Part shown: positions 1 to 5,712 of the stretch, in pieces
Layout of the letters: the number at the start of each line of letters is the position of its first letter
How positions within the stretch are numbered: position 1 is the stretch's first letter
From: Metallosphaera yellowstonensis MK1
GTDB lineage: Archaea; Thermoproteota; Thermoprotei_A; Sulfolobales; Sulfolobaceae
Length of the DNA: 64,000 nucleotides
Reading direction: 5' to 3'
Assembly (NCBI RefSeq): GCF_000243315.1
Contig: NZ_JH597770.1
Span: forward strand, 292,740-356,739
Program-made: the position numbers and the translations under genes
The notes under the pieces: generated by a model
What the model saw: only the letters and a program-made list of their open reading frames with translations
Databases searched by the model: none
Told to the model about the DNA's origin: nothing

Positions 1-636
1 TTATCTTCTTCGCGTAATTGTAAGTAATGCTCTGTCTTTGTAACGGCGAAACATGGAAAACATAGAACACGCGTTTTGAGCCCCTACTCCAGTTGAGCGT
101 GTAGATACAAATCCCGTTTTCACAAACATCATTTCTGGTGAATATTCGCTTAGCACTTTTATAGCCTCAGTAAACCTAACTCCAGATTCTAAAAGTAGTC
201 TGAACAATAGCTCAACTCTGGTTCCTTTTACCTTTTCAGCCCACTGTCTAATCTGGTCTACTGACGGTACCTTTAAATCCACGCCCGATTTCTTCGTCTT
301 TTATCGCTTTCCACTTCTCTATATCGCCCTTCCAGTTATAGTACTTCTTCCACGCTAAGATAGAACCCTTATTATTAGTGTCTAATTGCTTACGCAAATA
401 ATTTGTATATTGTTTGCAAGTTTCACGTGAAACTTTCTTTATACAATCGTTATAAAATGTAAATAGTTCAACTTCAGACGGCAAATTTTCATTTGCTTTA
501 GAATGCGTTTTCTCTTCCTTCATTATTCTAACTGACGTATCTGTAATGATAGATTCACGTGGGATTTTAGGGGGTTTATCCCCTAAATAGGGCTTTGGCC
601 CCTGGGACCTGGGTTCGAATCCCAGCCCGGCTACCT
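1..636. repeat. Left copy of ~636-bp direct repeat (integrase C-part plus att)
   Basis: This stretch repeats at 12570-13205 with a constant offset of 12569. The differences I see are C versus T at 11, one missing T near 132 and one extra T near 300. It covers the middle of the integrase gene, its linker and the tRNA-derived att core. Similarity stops just after the att core, where the left copy continues into the integrase N-terminus and the right copy into host DNA. The left end of the repeat lies outside the window. Confidence 0.95.
588..635 (+). other. att core, left copy: 3' half of a tRNA, probably tRNA-Gln(UUG)
   Basis: The + strand reads as a tRNA from the anticodon arm to the 3' end. 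Stem TAGGG and loop CTTTGGC (anticodon TTG) are followed by stem CCCTG, a 4-nt variable loop, T arm CTGGG-TTCGAAT-CCCAG, acceptor strand CCCGGCT, discriminator A and CC. There is no D arm or 5' acceptor strand (expected AGCCGGG) upstream, so this is not a complete tRNA gene. Fuselloviruses integrate at tRNA 3' halves through an attP that lies inside the integrase gene, exactly as here. The Gln assignment rests on the anticodon-loop fold and is moderately sure. Confidence 0.85.
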
Positions 637-834
637 TAGTGGGGGATTCCCCCACACCCCCGATGTTAACGTATGTCTCAATTATCTTATCTAAAGGTGC
701 AATGTAATTATGCCTTTGCTTACCACCATCATCCTTCTCTATGGAGTAAACATAATACTTTCCTTTGATCTCTTTTACATAGAATTTAGAATTGACGTAA
801 AAAGAAGGCATTTTAAGAATGTTAAGTAACGGGG

Positions 835-846
835 GTTTAAATACTC
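835..846 (-). promoter_or_regulatory. Promoter (TATA box) of the integrase gene
   Basis: On the minus strand the sequence GAGTATTTAAAC lies about 24-30 nt upstream of the ATG at 811. This fits an archaeal TATA box serving a leaderless transcript. It would drive the integrase apart from the F112/D212/E54-like operon, which ends at 947. Confidence 0.5.
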
Positions 847-946
847 ATTCTAATAGAATATCGAAAAATCAGTTGAAAGAAGACGGTAAAAAGTCCACAC
901 TTATACGAAAAACTGAATTTCATGGAAACTGCTGCAGTCAGAAAAT

Positions 947-1153
947 TCAAAGCGAACTGAGGAATTCGTCGCTTATTAAAAACACACGCCCATGGCGTCG
1001 TATCAGATAGTAAACGCCCGGCGGGAATTTCTTATTATTATATATGAAATATCGCCCGTCGCCCCTCGTAACATTGACGCCGTTCGATTTTAGTTCGCCG
1101 TTCGCCTTAAACCACACCCAACCTATTATCTCAAAATCTTTGTACTTCACCAT
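947..1153 (-). CDS. E54-like small fusellovirus protein
   Basis: This 68-residue protein has no transmembrane segment or zinc motif. It looks like a small beta-rich domain, with alternating aromatic and polar residues (WVWFKANGELKSNG, GRYFIYNNKKFPPGVYYLIR). Its start overlaps the end of the upstream D212-like gene by 7 bases, so translation is probably coupled. It sits between that gene and the integrase, the position of E54 in SSV1. The family name comes from position; its function is unknown. Confidence 0.7.
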   Translation of the reverse strand: MVKYKDFEIIGWVWFKANGELKSNGVNVTRGDGRYFIYNNKKFPPGVYYLIRRHGRVFLISDEFLSSL

Positions 1154-1788
1154 AATGTTTTTCCCCTTTGGAACTCTAAGAACGATTGGTAAAATCCTCG
1201 GAGGGTAACTCTTAGCTCCATTAAGTTCTTCCAGTACTCTAGAGGAATAAGATAGTATTCGCTCTTAGCATCCCTCTCAAACTTATCCTTCTTAATCTTG
1301 TTCTGTCTCTCAAGATTCAAAATTTGTAGTGCTGATATACACTTGAGCTTATCCTCAGCATCTGAGTAGTGCAAGAAGAATACCCGCCCTAATACATTAT
1401 ACTTCTTTGCAGTCTCGACTTTAACGCTAAGGATAGCGTATACGCTTTCGCCGTATCTCTCTTTGCTTTGCTCTTCAGTCCATGAACTTCCGGTTATATC
1501 AATCCATAAGAGCGGATAGTATTGCTCCTTAGATTTCACGTATAAAGTTAAATCGTATTTATCGTCCAACCCTTTGTAATATTGTTCATTTATTACATTC
1601 GTTAAAGTCCCGACTCCAGTAGGCCGAAGATATACGTCAAAATTCAATAGGCCTTTCTTATGCCATTGAGCTAGCTTTATCAGTAATTTGCCTAAAACTA
1701 GGTACTCTCTTCCTAACCCCGCTGTTGGAAGAATGTAATCTTCTTGTTGATTCCCCCAATACTTAAGCTTAAAAGAATCAGCAGTCAT
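1147..1788 (-). CDS. D212/D244-like PD-(D/E)XK nuclease-fold protein
   Basis: This 213-residue protein occupies the SSV1 D244 position. It resembles D212 of SSV Ragged Hills, whose structure belongs to the PD-(D/E)XK nuclease superfamily. The central part (about residues 75-130) has the expected pattern: a hydrophobic strand with an acidic residue (LLWIDITGSSW), then a second strand with lysine (YAILSVKVETAKKYN). The C-terminal third is helical and basic. It overlaps the F112-like gene upstream by 4 bases and the E54-like gene downstream by 7. A role in viral DNA processing or recombination is an inference from fold and neighbours; catalysis is unproven. Confidence 0.75.
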   Translation of the reverse strand: MTADSFKLKYWGNQQEDYILPTAGLGREYLVLGKLLIKLAQWHKKGLLNFDVYLRPTGVGTLTNVINEQYYKGLDDKYDLTLYVKSKEQYYPLLWIDITGSSWTEEQSKERYGESVYAILSVKVETAKKYNVLGRVFFLHYSDAEDKLKCISALQILNLERQNKIKKDKFERDAKSEYYLIPLEYWKNLMELRVTLRGFYQSFLEFQRGKTLW

Positions 1789-2099
1789 TGCTCCCGCCTC
1801 GTGTGTGCGTCCAGTATCTTCTCTATCTCTTCCCTTTCGTTTTCCTCCTCATCTTGCTCTACTTTTTCTTTTTTCGCATTCAGAGAAACTAGTTTGTGCT
1901 CTTTTTCGTCGTATGTACATATTTCCTGAGCCTCGCATATTTTGCGTGTTAATTTCATTATTGGAATTGCCCTAGTATACGAAATCTCGAATTGAAGCAT
2001 TATATCGTATACGTCCAGTTCACCTTTCGCCTGCAGTATTTTGACTAGTAGTTTGGCCCTTTGGACGTCATTCAGTTTGTTTAGTCTGGTTTGAGACAC
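1785..2099 (-). CDS. F112-like winged-helix DNA-binding protein
   Basis: This 104-residue protein starts at GTG (2097-2099). Residues ~12-60 match the SSV1 F112 winged-helix domain closely (KILQAKGELDVYDIMLQFEI compares with the F112 segment KILEKKGELTLEDILAQFEI). A charged Glu/Lys-rich tail ends in a KILDA motif also seen in F112. It is first in the leftward operon F112-D212-E54. A TATA-like element and a cluster of GAGATAG repeats lie just upstream, so it is probably repressed in lysogeny. The target of F112 proteins is unknown. Confidence 0.85.
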   Translation of the reverse strand: MSQTRLNKLNDVQRAKLLVKILQAKGELDVYDIMLQFEISYTRAIPIMKLTRKICEAQEICTYDEKEHKLVSLNAKKEKVEQDEEENEREEIEKILDAHTRREQ

Positions 2100-2148
2100 C
2101 TATCTCACCTCTATCTCTCATCTATCTCACACAGATATTAAACTTTTC
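2098..2148 (-). promoter_or_regulatory. Promoter and operator-like repeats of the F112-like operon
   Basis: Read on the minus strand, AAAGTTTAATATC (2136-2148) forms a TATA-like element. It is followed by three GAGATAG-type units (GTGAGATAGATGAGAGATAG, then AGGTGAGATAG) running to the GTG start. The repeats cover the expected transcription start, which suits a repressor site. The same repeat recurs at four other places up to 2830. Confidence 0.6.
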
Positions 2149-2203
2149 TGTCTTTCTTATTATCGCTCTACCGTGTCTTCTTTTTTGCCTGGTTTGTTTC
2201 TTC

Positions 2204-2362
2204 ATGACGTGCCAAAAAGCAGAGTTGTTAGTTTTATTTGAGTATATTATAGATGAATGCAATAAAACAAAAACTAAAGATGAATGTATGAAAATACTAG
2301 AAGAGCTGAGGGGAAAAATCAAACGTAATGCGAAACTCGACTTCCTGAATGAACTCATGTAG
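2204..2362 (+). CDS. Small viral protein, 52 residues, unknown function
   Basis: An uninterrupted frame runs from ATG 2204 to TAG 2360-2362. It encodes a charged, mostly helical protein with three cysteines (MTCQKAELLVLFEYIIDEC near the start; MKILEELRGKIKRNAKLDFL later). It lies alone on the plus strand between the F112-like operon and the F55-like gene, inside the regulatory locus. SSV1 has an inducible short transcript in an equivalent region, so it could be an early or inducible gene; this is inference. The minus-strand frame across the same bases has poor composition and is rejected. Confidence 0.55.
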   Translation: MTCQKAELLVLFEYIIDECNKTKTKDECMKILEELRGKIKRNAKLDFLNELM

Positions 2363-2398
2363 TTTTCTCTCTCTCATCTATCTCTCACCTCTCTCACT
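2363..2398. repeat. GAGAG/GATAG repeat cluster
   Basis: The plus strand has TCTCTCTCTCATCTATCTCT followed by CACCTCTCTCAC. On the minus strand this reads GTGAGAGAGGTGAGAGATAG, then ATGAGAGAGAGA. The same unit occurs at the F112-like promoter and around the F55-like gene. It is a candidate regulator-binding site directly beside the 16-bp inverted repeat at 2401-2482. Confidence 0.6.
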
Positions 2399-2400
2399 GG

Positions 2401-2482
2401 ACTAAAAACTAAAACTAAAAAAGGGTATAAAACACGGTTTGTATAATGCTGGGGAGGGGGAAGTATAGTTTTAGTTTTTAGT
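2401..2482. repeat. Perfect 16-bp inverted repeat around a TATA-bearing core
   Basis: ACTAAAAACTAAAACT at 2401-2416 is exactly the reverse complement of 2467-2482. The 50-base core holds GGGTATAAAACACGG (a plus-strand TATA candidate, 2423-2437), TTGTATAATG and a G-rich run (GGGGAGGGGG). No convincing coding frame crosses it. It could be a promoter for a short transcript running antisense to the F55-like gene, a replication origin, or a regulator site. Confidence 0.6.
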
Positions 2483-2488
2483 TTTGTA

Positions 2489-2528
2489 AGTCAAGAGAGT
2501 GTTGAGAGTGTAGAGAGATAAGAGAGAA
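2489..2528. repeat. GAGAG repeat cluster downstream of the F55-like gene
   Basis: The sequence AGTCAAGAGAGTGTTGAGAG continues into TGTAGAGAGATAAGAGAGAAA. It is a purine-rich, degenerate version of the GAGAGATAG unit found at the other four sites. It lies between the inverted repeat and the 3' end of the F55-like gene. Confidence 0.45.
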
Positions 2529-2532
2529 AAAG

Positions 2533-2700
2533 TTAGCTTTTTAGCAAGTCTTCTATCCTTCTTCTCACTGCATCCGCTACAAACTCAGTCCTAGACCTAT
2601 ATCCCCCTTTATGCTCTGCTAATATCATATCTATCATGTCTACTAGTTCTTTTGGTATCTGAACGGTCACATAATCCGATGAGCCTTTAGAGCGTGGCAT
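2533..2700 (-). CDS. F55/E73-like ribbon-helix-helix repressor (55 residues)
   Basis: The frame runs from ATG 2698-2700 to TAA 2533-2535 and encodes exactly 55 residues with a ribbon-helix-helix (MetJ/Arc) fold. A strand (YVTVQIPKELVDMIDMIL) is followed by a turn and the typical helix YRSRTEFVADAVRRRIEDLL. SSV1 F55, also 55 residues, is the lysogeny regulator that binds tandem repeats in several viral promoters; SSV-RH E73 is a longer relative. Here GAGAGATAG-type repeats lie on both sides of the gene and at the F112-like and rightward early promoters. That fits an autoregulated lysogeny repressor. The link to these repeats is an inference. Confidence 0.8.
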   Translation of the reverse strand: MPRSKGSSDYVTVQIPKELVDMIDMILAEHKGGYRSRTEFVADAVRRRIEDLLKS

Positions 2701-2730
2701 ACTCTATCTATATATCATCATCACGTATAT

Positions 2731-2768
2731 AGTAATGAAACTAGTGAGAGATAGGTGAGAGATAGCTA
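2731..2768 (-). promoter_or_regulatory. Promoter of the F55-like gene with operator-like repeat
   Basis: A TATATAC/GTATATAG element at 2731-2739 lies about 30 nt upstream of the ATG at 2700 on the minus strand. GTGAGAGATAGGTGAGAGAT (2748-2767) abuts it. This suggests autoregulation of the repressor. Confidence 0.5.
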
Positions 2769-2784
2769 TGTCAAACAAAAGAGA

Positions 2785-2829
2785 AAGCTTTATTATTATA
2801 GAGAGATAGGTGAGAGATAGATGAGATAG
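2785..2829 (+). promoter_or_regulatory. Rightward early promoter with GAGATAG operators
   Basis: GAAAGCTTTATTATTATA (2781-2798) looks like a BRE/TATA element. It is followed by AGAGAGATAGGTGAGAGATAG and GATGAGATAG, which run up to the ATG at 2830. The repeats overlap the expected transcription start, as expected for a repressed early promoter. Confidence 0.55.
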
Positions 2830-3129
2830 ATGGTCGAGTCCACGACCCGAAACCCCCATCAGGGGGCAATAGTGGAAAAGGTAACAAAATGGATTGGGTC
2901 CCCATCTTTTTTTGAGGTCCTCCAAAAACACATGACAATAGGGCCTACGTTCTCGATAGAGGCCCTCAGCACATTCGAGAGGGACCCAATTTTGAAGACC
3001 CTCATGGTGGCACGGGGGTACGCCAAAATGGCAGGGAAGTTACTGCCTCTAACGGTGACGATATCCAGTGACGTCACAATCAGAATCGGCCTGATAAAAG
3101 CAGTGATACCCTTAGAGGAGGTGGAATAG
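2830..3129 (+). CDS. Early fusellovirus protein, unknown function (E96-like by position)
   Basis: This 99-residue soluble protein is first in a tightly packed rightward operon. It has no signal peptide, zinc motif or clear fold signature. A helical centre (SIEALSTFERDPILKTLMVARGY, residues ~42-64) precedes a C-terminal half that looks like beta strands (LPLTVTISSDVTIRIGLIKA). It is directly followed by an RHH gene one base after its stop. SSV genomes have a small E96-type gene in this early segment, but I recognise no firm sequence similarity. Confidence 0.6.
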   Translation: MVESTTRNPHQGAIVEKVTKWIGSPSFFEVLQKHMTIGPTFSIEALSTFERDPILKTLMVARGYAKMAGKLLPLTVTISSDVTIRIGLIKAVIPLEEVE

Positions 3130-3130
3130 A

Positions 3131-3265
3131 ATGAGGATCATCACGGTGAAGATAGACGAATATCTTTATGAAGAACTCCAGCTCCATAGTATAAACCAAC
3201 ATCGGTCCATGTCCTCAATCATTCGTGACGCCCTGATGCGATATTTGGAGGCTGAGGAGGAATGA
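3131..3265 (+). CDS. Small ribbon-helix-helix DNA-binding protein (44 residues)
   Basis: ATG 3131 to TGA 3263-3265. The first strand MRIITVKIDEYLYEELQLHS is followed by a helix-turn and the RHH signature MSSIIRDALMRYLEAEE. It corresponds to the RHH genes of the SSV early operon (E51 type). Its stop overlaps the ATG of the next gene in an ATGA junction, so the two are probably coupled. The host-side RHH gene at 13509-13646 has the same layout, including the shared signature IIRDAL..YLEA. Expected role: a small dimeric repressor. Confidence 0.8.
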   Translation: MRIITVKIDEYLYEELQLHSINQHRSMSSIIRDALMRYLEAEEE

Positions 3266-3447
3266 ACATCAGGAGCTTATATCGGATTTCGTGGGCTTTA
3301 GAGAGTTTGTTAAAAGACGTCGTAGATGGCGATCTTAATGACGAGACTGAGGTCCTAGAGGTACTAATTGACGCTAAGCGGGTGTGTGACATGTTGAGCC
3401 AGGAACTAGGCAATTATATCAAGAGGATGGCAAAAGGCGAGGCATGA
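3262..3447 (+). CDS. D63-like small helical protein
   Basis: This 61-residue, wholly helical protein has a heptad-like pattern (SLYRISWALESLLKDVVDG; VLEVLIDAKRVCDMLSQEL). Length and helical hairpin form fit SSV1 D63, a dimeric four-helix-bundle protein thought to be an adaptor. Sequence similarity by eye is weak, so the name rests on size, fold and place in the early operon. It overlaps the genes on both sides by 4 bases. Confidence 0.6.
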   Translation: MNIRSLYRISWALESLLKDVVDGDLNDETEVLEVLIDAKRVCDMLSQELGNYIKRMAKGEA

Positions 3448-3752
3448 TGCTGGCCGAAATAGTAGCGTTCTACGGCTTTCAGTTCACCGATTTCCTTACC
3501 ACATGGTTAGGTTTGAGGGCTGGTGCCGCAGAAGTAAACGCTGTAATGAGGCCATTCGTGACCAGTGTACCACGTTTCGTGATCTTCAAGTTTGGTTTGG
3601 CCACATTCCTCCTAATTTTCGTCTTCTTGACCGCTCAAGACTGGCTAACGGTCTTGCACCTATCGCCCATGTCAGTCGTTTACATTGACACTATCGTGGA
3701 GGGTGCAGTGACTTGCTCAAACATTTACACATTGTGGAGGGTGAAAAAATGA
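3444..3752 (+). CDS. Small membrane protein, DUF5658-like
   Basis: This 102-residue protein has three likely membrane segments: residues ~3-22, ~43-65 (FVIFKFGLATFLLIFVFLTA) and ~75-97. The pattern FTDFLTTWLGLRAGAAEVNA near the N-terminus resembles DUF5658 proteins, which carry D-x-x-T-T, a glycine-rich turn and E-x-N in the first helix region. Its stop overlaps the ATG of the zinc-finger gene (ATGA). Function is unknown. Confidence 0.65.
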   Translation: MMLAEIVAFYGFQFTDFLTTWLGLRAGAAEVNAVMRPFVTSVPRFVIFKFGLATFLLIFVFLTAQDWLTVLHLSPMSVVYIDTIVEGAVTCSNIYTLWRVKK

Positions 3753-4126
3753 CGGAGTCAGGTACTAAAAAGTACCTGAGTAACCATAAGGGTATAATGA
3801 TTCACGTCTCATTAAAGGAATTAATGCTTTACCACTCTCTCACTCCTGAACAAAAGAAGGTAATTAGGGCGATAGTAAAAACACTAATCTTGAGGCCTGA
3901 TTTACTTGAGGAGTCGAACTACCTATATCGTTTAATACAGAGTAAAGCCGTATCGTCATATGTCTGTCCTCTCTGCCTAATGCCCTTCAGCTCTTCCGTT
4001 AGTTTGAAACAGCACATTCGTTATACTGAGCATATGACGACCTGTCCCGTCTGTCAGAAGGAGTTCGCTAATACGGATTCGGCCCTAGATCATGTTTGCA
4101 AAAAACATAACATCTGTGTTGGCTAG
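3749..4126 (+). CDS. C2H2 zinc-finger protein (B129-like)
   Basis: I start it at ATG 3749 (125 residues), because GGAGGGTG lies just upstream and the start overlaps the preceding stop; a longer frame opens at 3713. The C-terminus has two fingers: CPLCLMPFSSSVSLKQHIRYTEH, a classic C-x2-C-x12-H-x4-H spacing, and CPVCQKEFANTDSALDHVCKKH. The N-terminal half is helical and basic. SSV1 B129 is a C2H2 protein at a similar place and is thought to be a transcription regulator. DNA binding is likely, but the target is unknown. Confidence 0.8.
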   Translation: MTESGTKKYLSNHKGIMIHVSLKELMLYHSLTPEQKKVIRAIVKTLILRPDLLEESNYLYRLIQSKAVSSYVCPLCLMPFSSSVSLKQHIRYTEHMTTCPVCQKEFANTDSALDHVCKKHNICVG

Positions 4127-4486
4127 GTGATGTCGATGAGAATCCTTAAAATAGTATGGGTTCTCTTCATCCTACTCAACGTTTATGACGTAGTCTTATC
4201 AGCCGTGTATTGGCATGAAGGAAATATCTTGGATGAAGAGAACTTCTTTATCTGGATATACTCCGCCAATAATGGAGGTATCATCTCGTTTCGCTTAGCA
4301 CTTCTAATGGCAATATCGATAAAACTTCTGTTTTTCACCGGGGTCTACTGGTTTACAAGGCTTTTCGACGTCTTGAAGGTAGGTAAGTATAAGTGGCTCT
4401 CATTGTTACCGTTTATCGCGTTGTCGATACTAGTAGATGTCAATAACACGCTTATCGTTCTCTACAACTACCCCCCACTGTTTTAA
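4127..4486 (+). CDS. Viral membrane protein with three or four helices
   Basis: Starts at GTG 4127, directly after the previous stop; ATGs at 4130 and 4136 are alternatives. The 119 residues hold hydrophobic segments at about 6-26 (ILKIVWVLFILLNVYDVVLS), 48-76 and 86-110. Its first helix also ends in a DVV pattern, a little like the DUF5658-like gene two positions upstream. It is last in the early rightward operon and is followed by a new promoter. I recognise no named family. Confidence 0.6.
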   Translation: MMSMRILKIVWVLFILLNVYDVVLSAVYWHEGNILDEENFFIWIYSANNGGIISFRLALLMAISIKLLFFTGVYWFTRLFDVLKVGKYKWLSLLPFIALSILVDVNNTLIVLYNYPPLF

Positions 4487-4490
4487 GCCC

Positions 4491-4501
4491 TTTTTAAAGT
4501 C
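4491..4501 (+). promoter_or_regulatory. Viral promoter motif, copy 1 (TTTTTAAAGTC)
   Basis: This TATA-like element begins exactly 31 nt before the ATG at 4522. The same element, TTT-(W)n-AAAGTC, is found exactly 31 nt before the ATGs at 5713 and 9876. The spacing predicts leaderless transcripts. Confidence 0.65.
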
Positions 4502-4521
4502 TGATTTTCTCGTTCCGGCAA

Positions 4522-5445
4522 ATGAGGAAGTACCTAGTAATCGGCGTTTCGCTATTTTTGCTAGCTCTAATCTCTCTAAACGTATCTGCAATAACGGCAA
4601 GTCAATTGGGGGCGAACCAGATAGTAAATACCGTTAACAACTCAACGGATTGGGCCGGCGTGGCGTACTCCGTCGAGTGGTGGACAGATGGAATTTTCAA
4701 CCACTGGGGGCCAGTACTGTCGGCCAGTGACTACATTTACGTCGGAAATCTTTCGCTAGCTTACGTTTCAACGCCAGGCTATTCCTATCCTGACGAGGTG
4801 GCCATATGGGTCGGGCTTAGCCCCGCAAAAATCGGATACGACTACGGTGCCTCATCTGGTCAAGAACAGAGTAGCTTCGTACAGGCCGGATATATTATAG
4901 GTATAACATCGAGTAATAGCTACTACATTCTGTATTTCGTATTTACTATCGACAACGGAAATATATTGAACGACTATGAAACATATGTACCCGCCGTGGC
5001 TGGGGTGACTCATCTCGATGTGTCCTTAAGTAATCTTGAAAACGGAACCGCAATGGCTCAGTTTTTCGTATTTTACTCCAATGGGGCAACTTGGACTACA
5101 AAAGTATATGAATCTATACCGTGGACTCATACAGGTGCGGCCATGAGCATAGTCGAGGCCCCTGAATCATCCTCCGGATTCCGTTATGAGTTACCATATC
5201 TGTCCGGCGGAATGATAAACTTCAATTTCGAATATATCGGCCAAGATGGGAACGAACATGTCGGGCCTAGTACTAATCCCTCGGGCACAATATACGCGGA
5301 CGTCTACCAACTCGGTTCGTCCTCAGCTTACAACGGTGCTTTTGCCGAAATATACAACGGATGGCCCTATAGTAGTTATGGTGGCTGGAACTACCTATAC
5401 CAATTCACCTATTCCTGGTTAGGCGATACAACGTACGGCCTATAA
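4522..5445 (+). CDS. Secreted eqolisin-like (glutamic peptidase G1/A4 fold) protein
   Basis: The 307-residue protein begins with a signal peptide (LVIGVSLFLLALISLNVSA, residues ~5-23). After it, the landmarks of eqolisin glutamic peptidases occur in order: DWAG at 43-46 (family N-W-x-G), WVGL at 96-99, VQAG with Q121 (family catalytic Q in LQTG), DYETYVP at 151-157, LSNLENGTA at 169-177, and SIVEAP with E212 (family catalytic E in F-I-x-E-D). The Q-to-E spacing is 91, against 83 in scytalidoglutamic peptidase. It has its own promoter and lies just upstream of VP4, at the SSV1 A291 position. A surface protease or glycan-binding beta-sandwich acting in entry or egress is an inference. The fold match is by eye. 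Confidence 0.65.
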   Translation: MRKYLVIGVSLFLLALISLNVSAITASQLGANQIVNTVNNSTDWAGVAYSVEWWTDGIFNHWGPVLSASDYIYVGNLSLAYVSTPGYSYPDEVAIWVGLSPAKIGYDYGASSGQEQSSFVQAGYIIGITSSNSYYILYFVFTIDNGNILNDYETYVPAVAGVTHLDVSLSNLENGTAMAQFFVFYSNGATWTTKVYESIPWTHTGAAMSIVEAPESSSGFRYELPYLSGGMINFNFEYIGQDGNEHVGPSTNPSGTIYADVYQLGSSSAYNGAFAEIYNGWPYSSYGGWNYLYQFTYSWLGDTTYGL

Positions 5446-5485
5446 GGAAAAGCTTTTTTTTAATTCTTTCCCCTTTGTTTTTGTT

Positions 5486-5686
5486 ATGATAATCAATGTT
5501 TCCAACACTACAGCCTTCAACACTACAACCTTCACTACAATCCCCCCGCTTGAAGCAATTCAACCACCTCCTCCGTGGTATGTGCACTATTTACCGGAGT
5601 TCCTCATTGCGGCGGGCATCATTTCCACCGCATTAACTTTTTACCTCTCGCCTGAATTGAGGAAGATTTTTAGACGGGCCATTTAA
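5486..5686 (+). CDS. Small virion-type membrane protein, unknown
   Basis: This 66-residue protein has an N-terminal Asn/Thr-rich stretch with possible N-glycosylation sites (NVSNTT, FNTTTF). A proline run (PPLEAIQPPPPW) and one membrane helix (FLIAAGIISTALTFYL) follow, with a basic end (RKIFRRAI). This suggests an outside-facing N-terminus and a short inside tail. An AT-rich TATA-like run at 5453-5463 lies about 30 nt upstream. It sits between the eqolisin-like gene and VP4. Confidence 0.6.
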   Translation: MIINVSNTTAFNTTTFTTIPPLEAIQPPPPWYVHYLPEFLIAAGIISTALTFYLSPELRKIFRRAI

Positions 5687-5692
5687 AAAGTC
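5682..5692 (+). promoter_or_regulatory. Viral promoter motif, copy 2 (TTTAAAAAGTC)
   Basis: It begins exactly 31 nt before the VP4 ATG at 5713 and is followed by the pyrimidine-rich stretch GTTCTCTTTTTCCTC. Copy 3 at 9845 has a very similar TTCTTTTTCCCTC after it. Confidence 0.65.
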
Positions 5693-5712
5693 GTTCTCTT
5701 TTTCCTCACTCA

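Larger units (their letters stand above)
1..811 (-). pseudogene. int: SSV-type tyrosine integrase, left copy, reading through att; two frameshifts, cut by window edge
   Basis: The frame opens at the ATG at 809-811 and encodes an N-terminal region typical of SSV integrases (FYVKEIKGKYYVYSIEKDDG). It reads through the tRNA-derived att sequence (VAGLGFEPRSQGPKPYLGD) and goes on into the core-binding and catalytic domains. An extra T near 297-300 and a lost T near 130-133 break the frame relative to the intact copy at 12364-13092. The last ~200 bases of the gene fall outside the window. In a normally integrated SSV, only the N-terminal part should lie on the interior side of the left att, so a continuous N-att-C gene here points to tandem or circular viral DNA. 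The indels are in T-runs and could be true decay or sequencing error. Confidence 0.85.

Noticed and set aside
2122-2358. 78-codon minus-strand frame in the viral regulatory region
   Set aside because: Low-complexity Ser/Phe/Ile content and opposite to a better 52-codon plus-strand frame.
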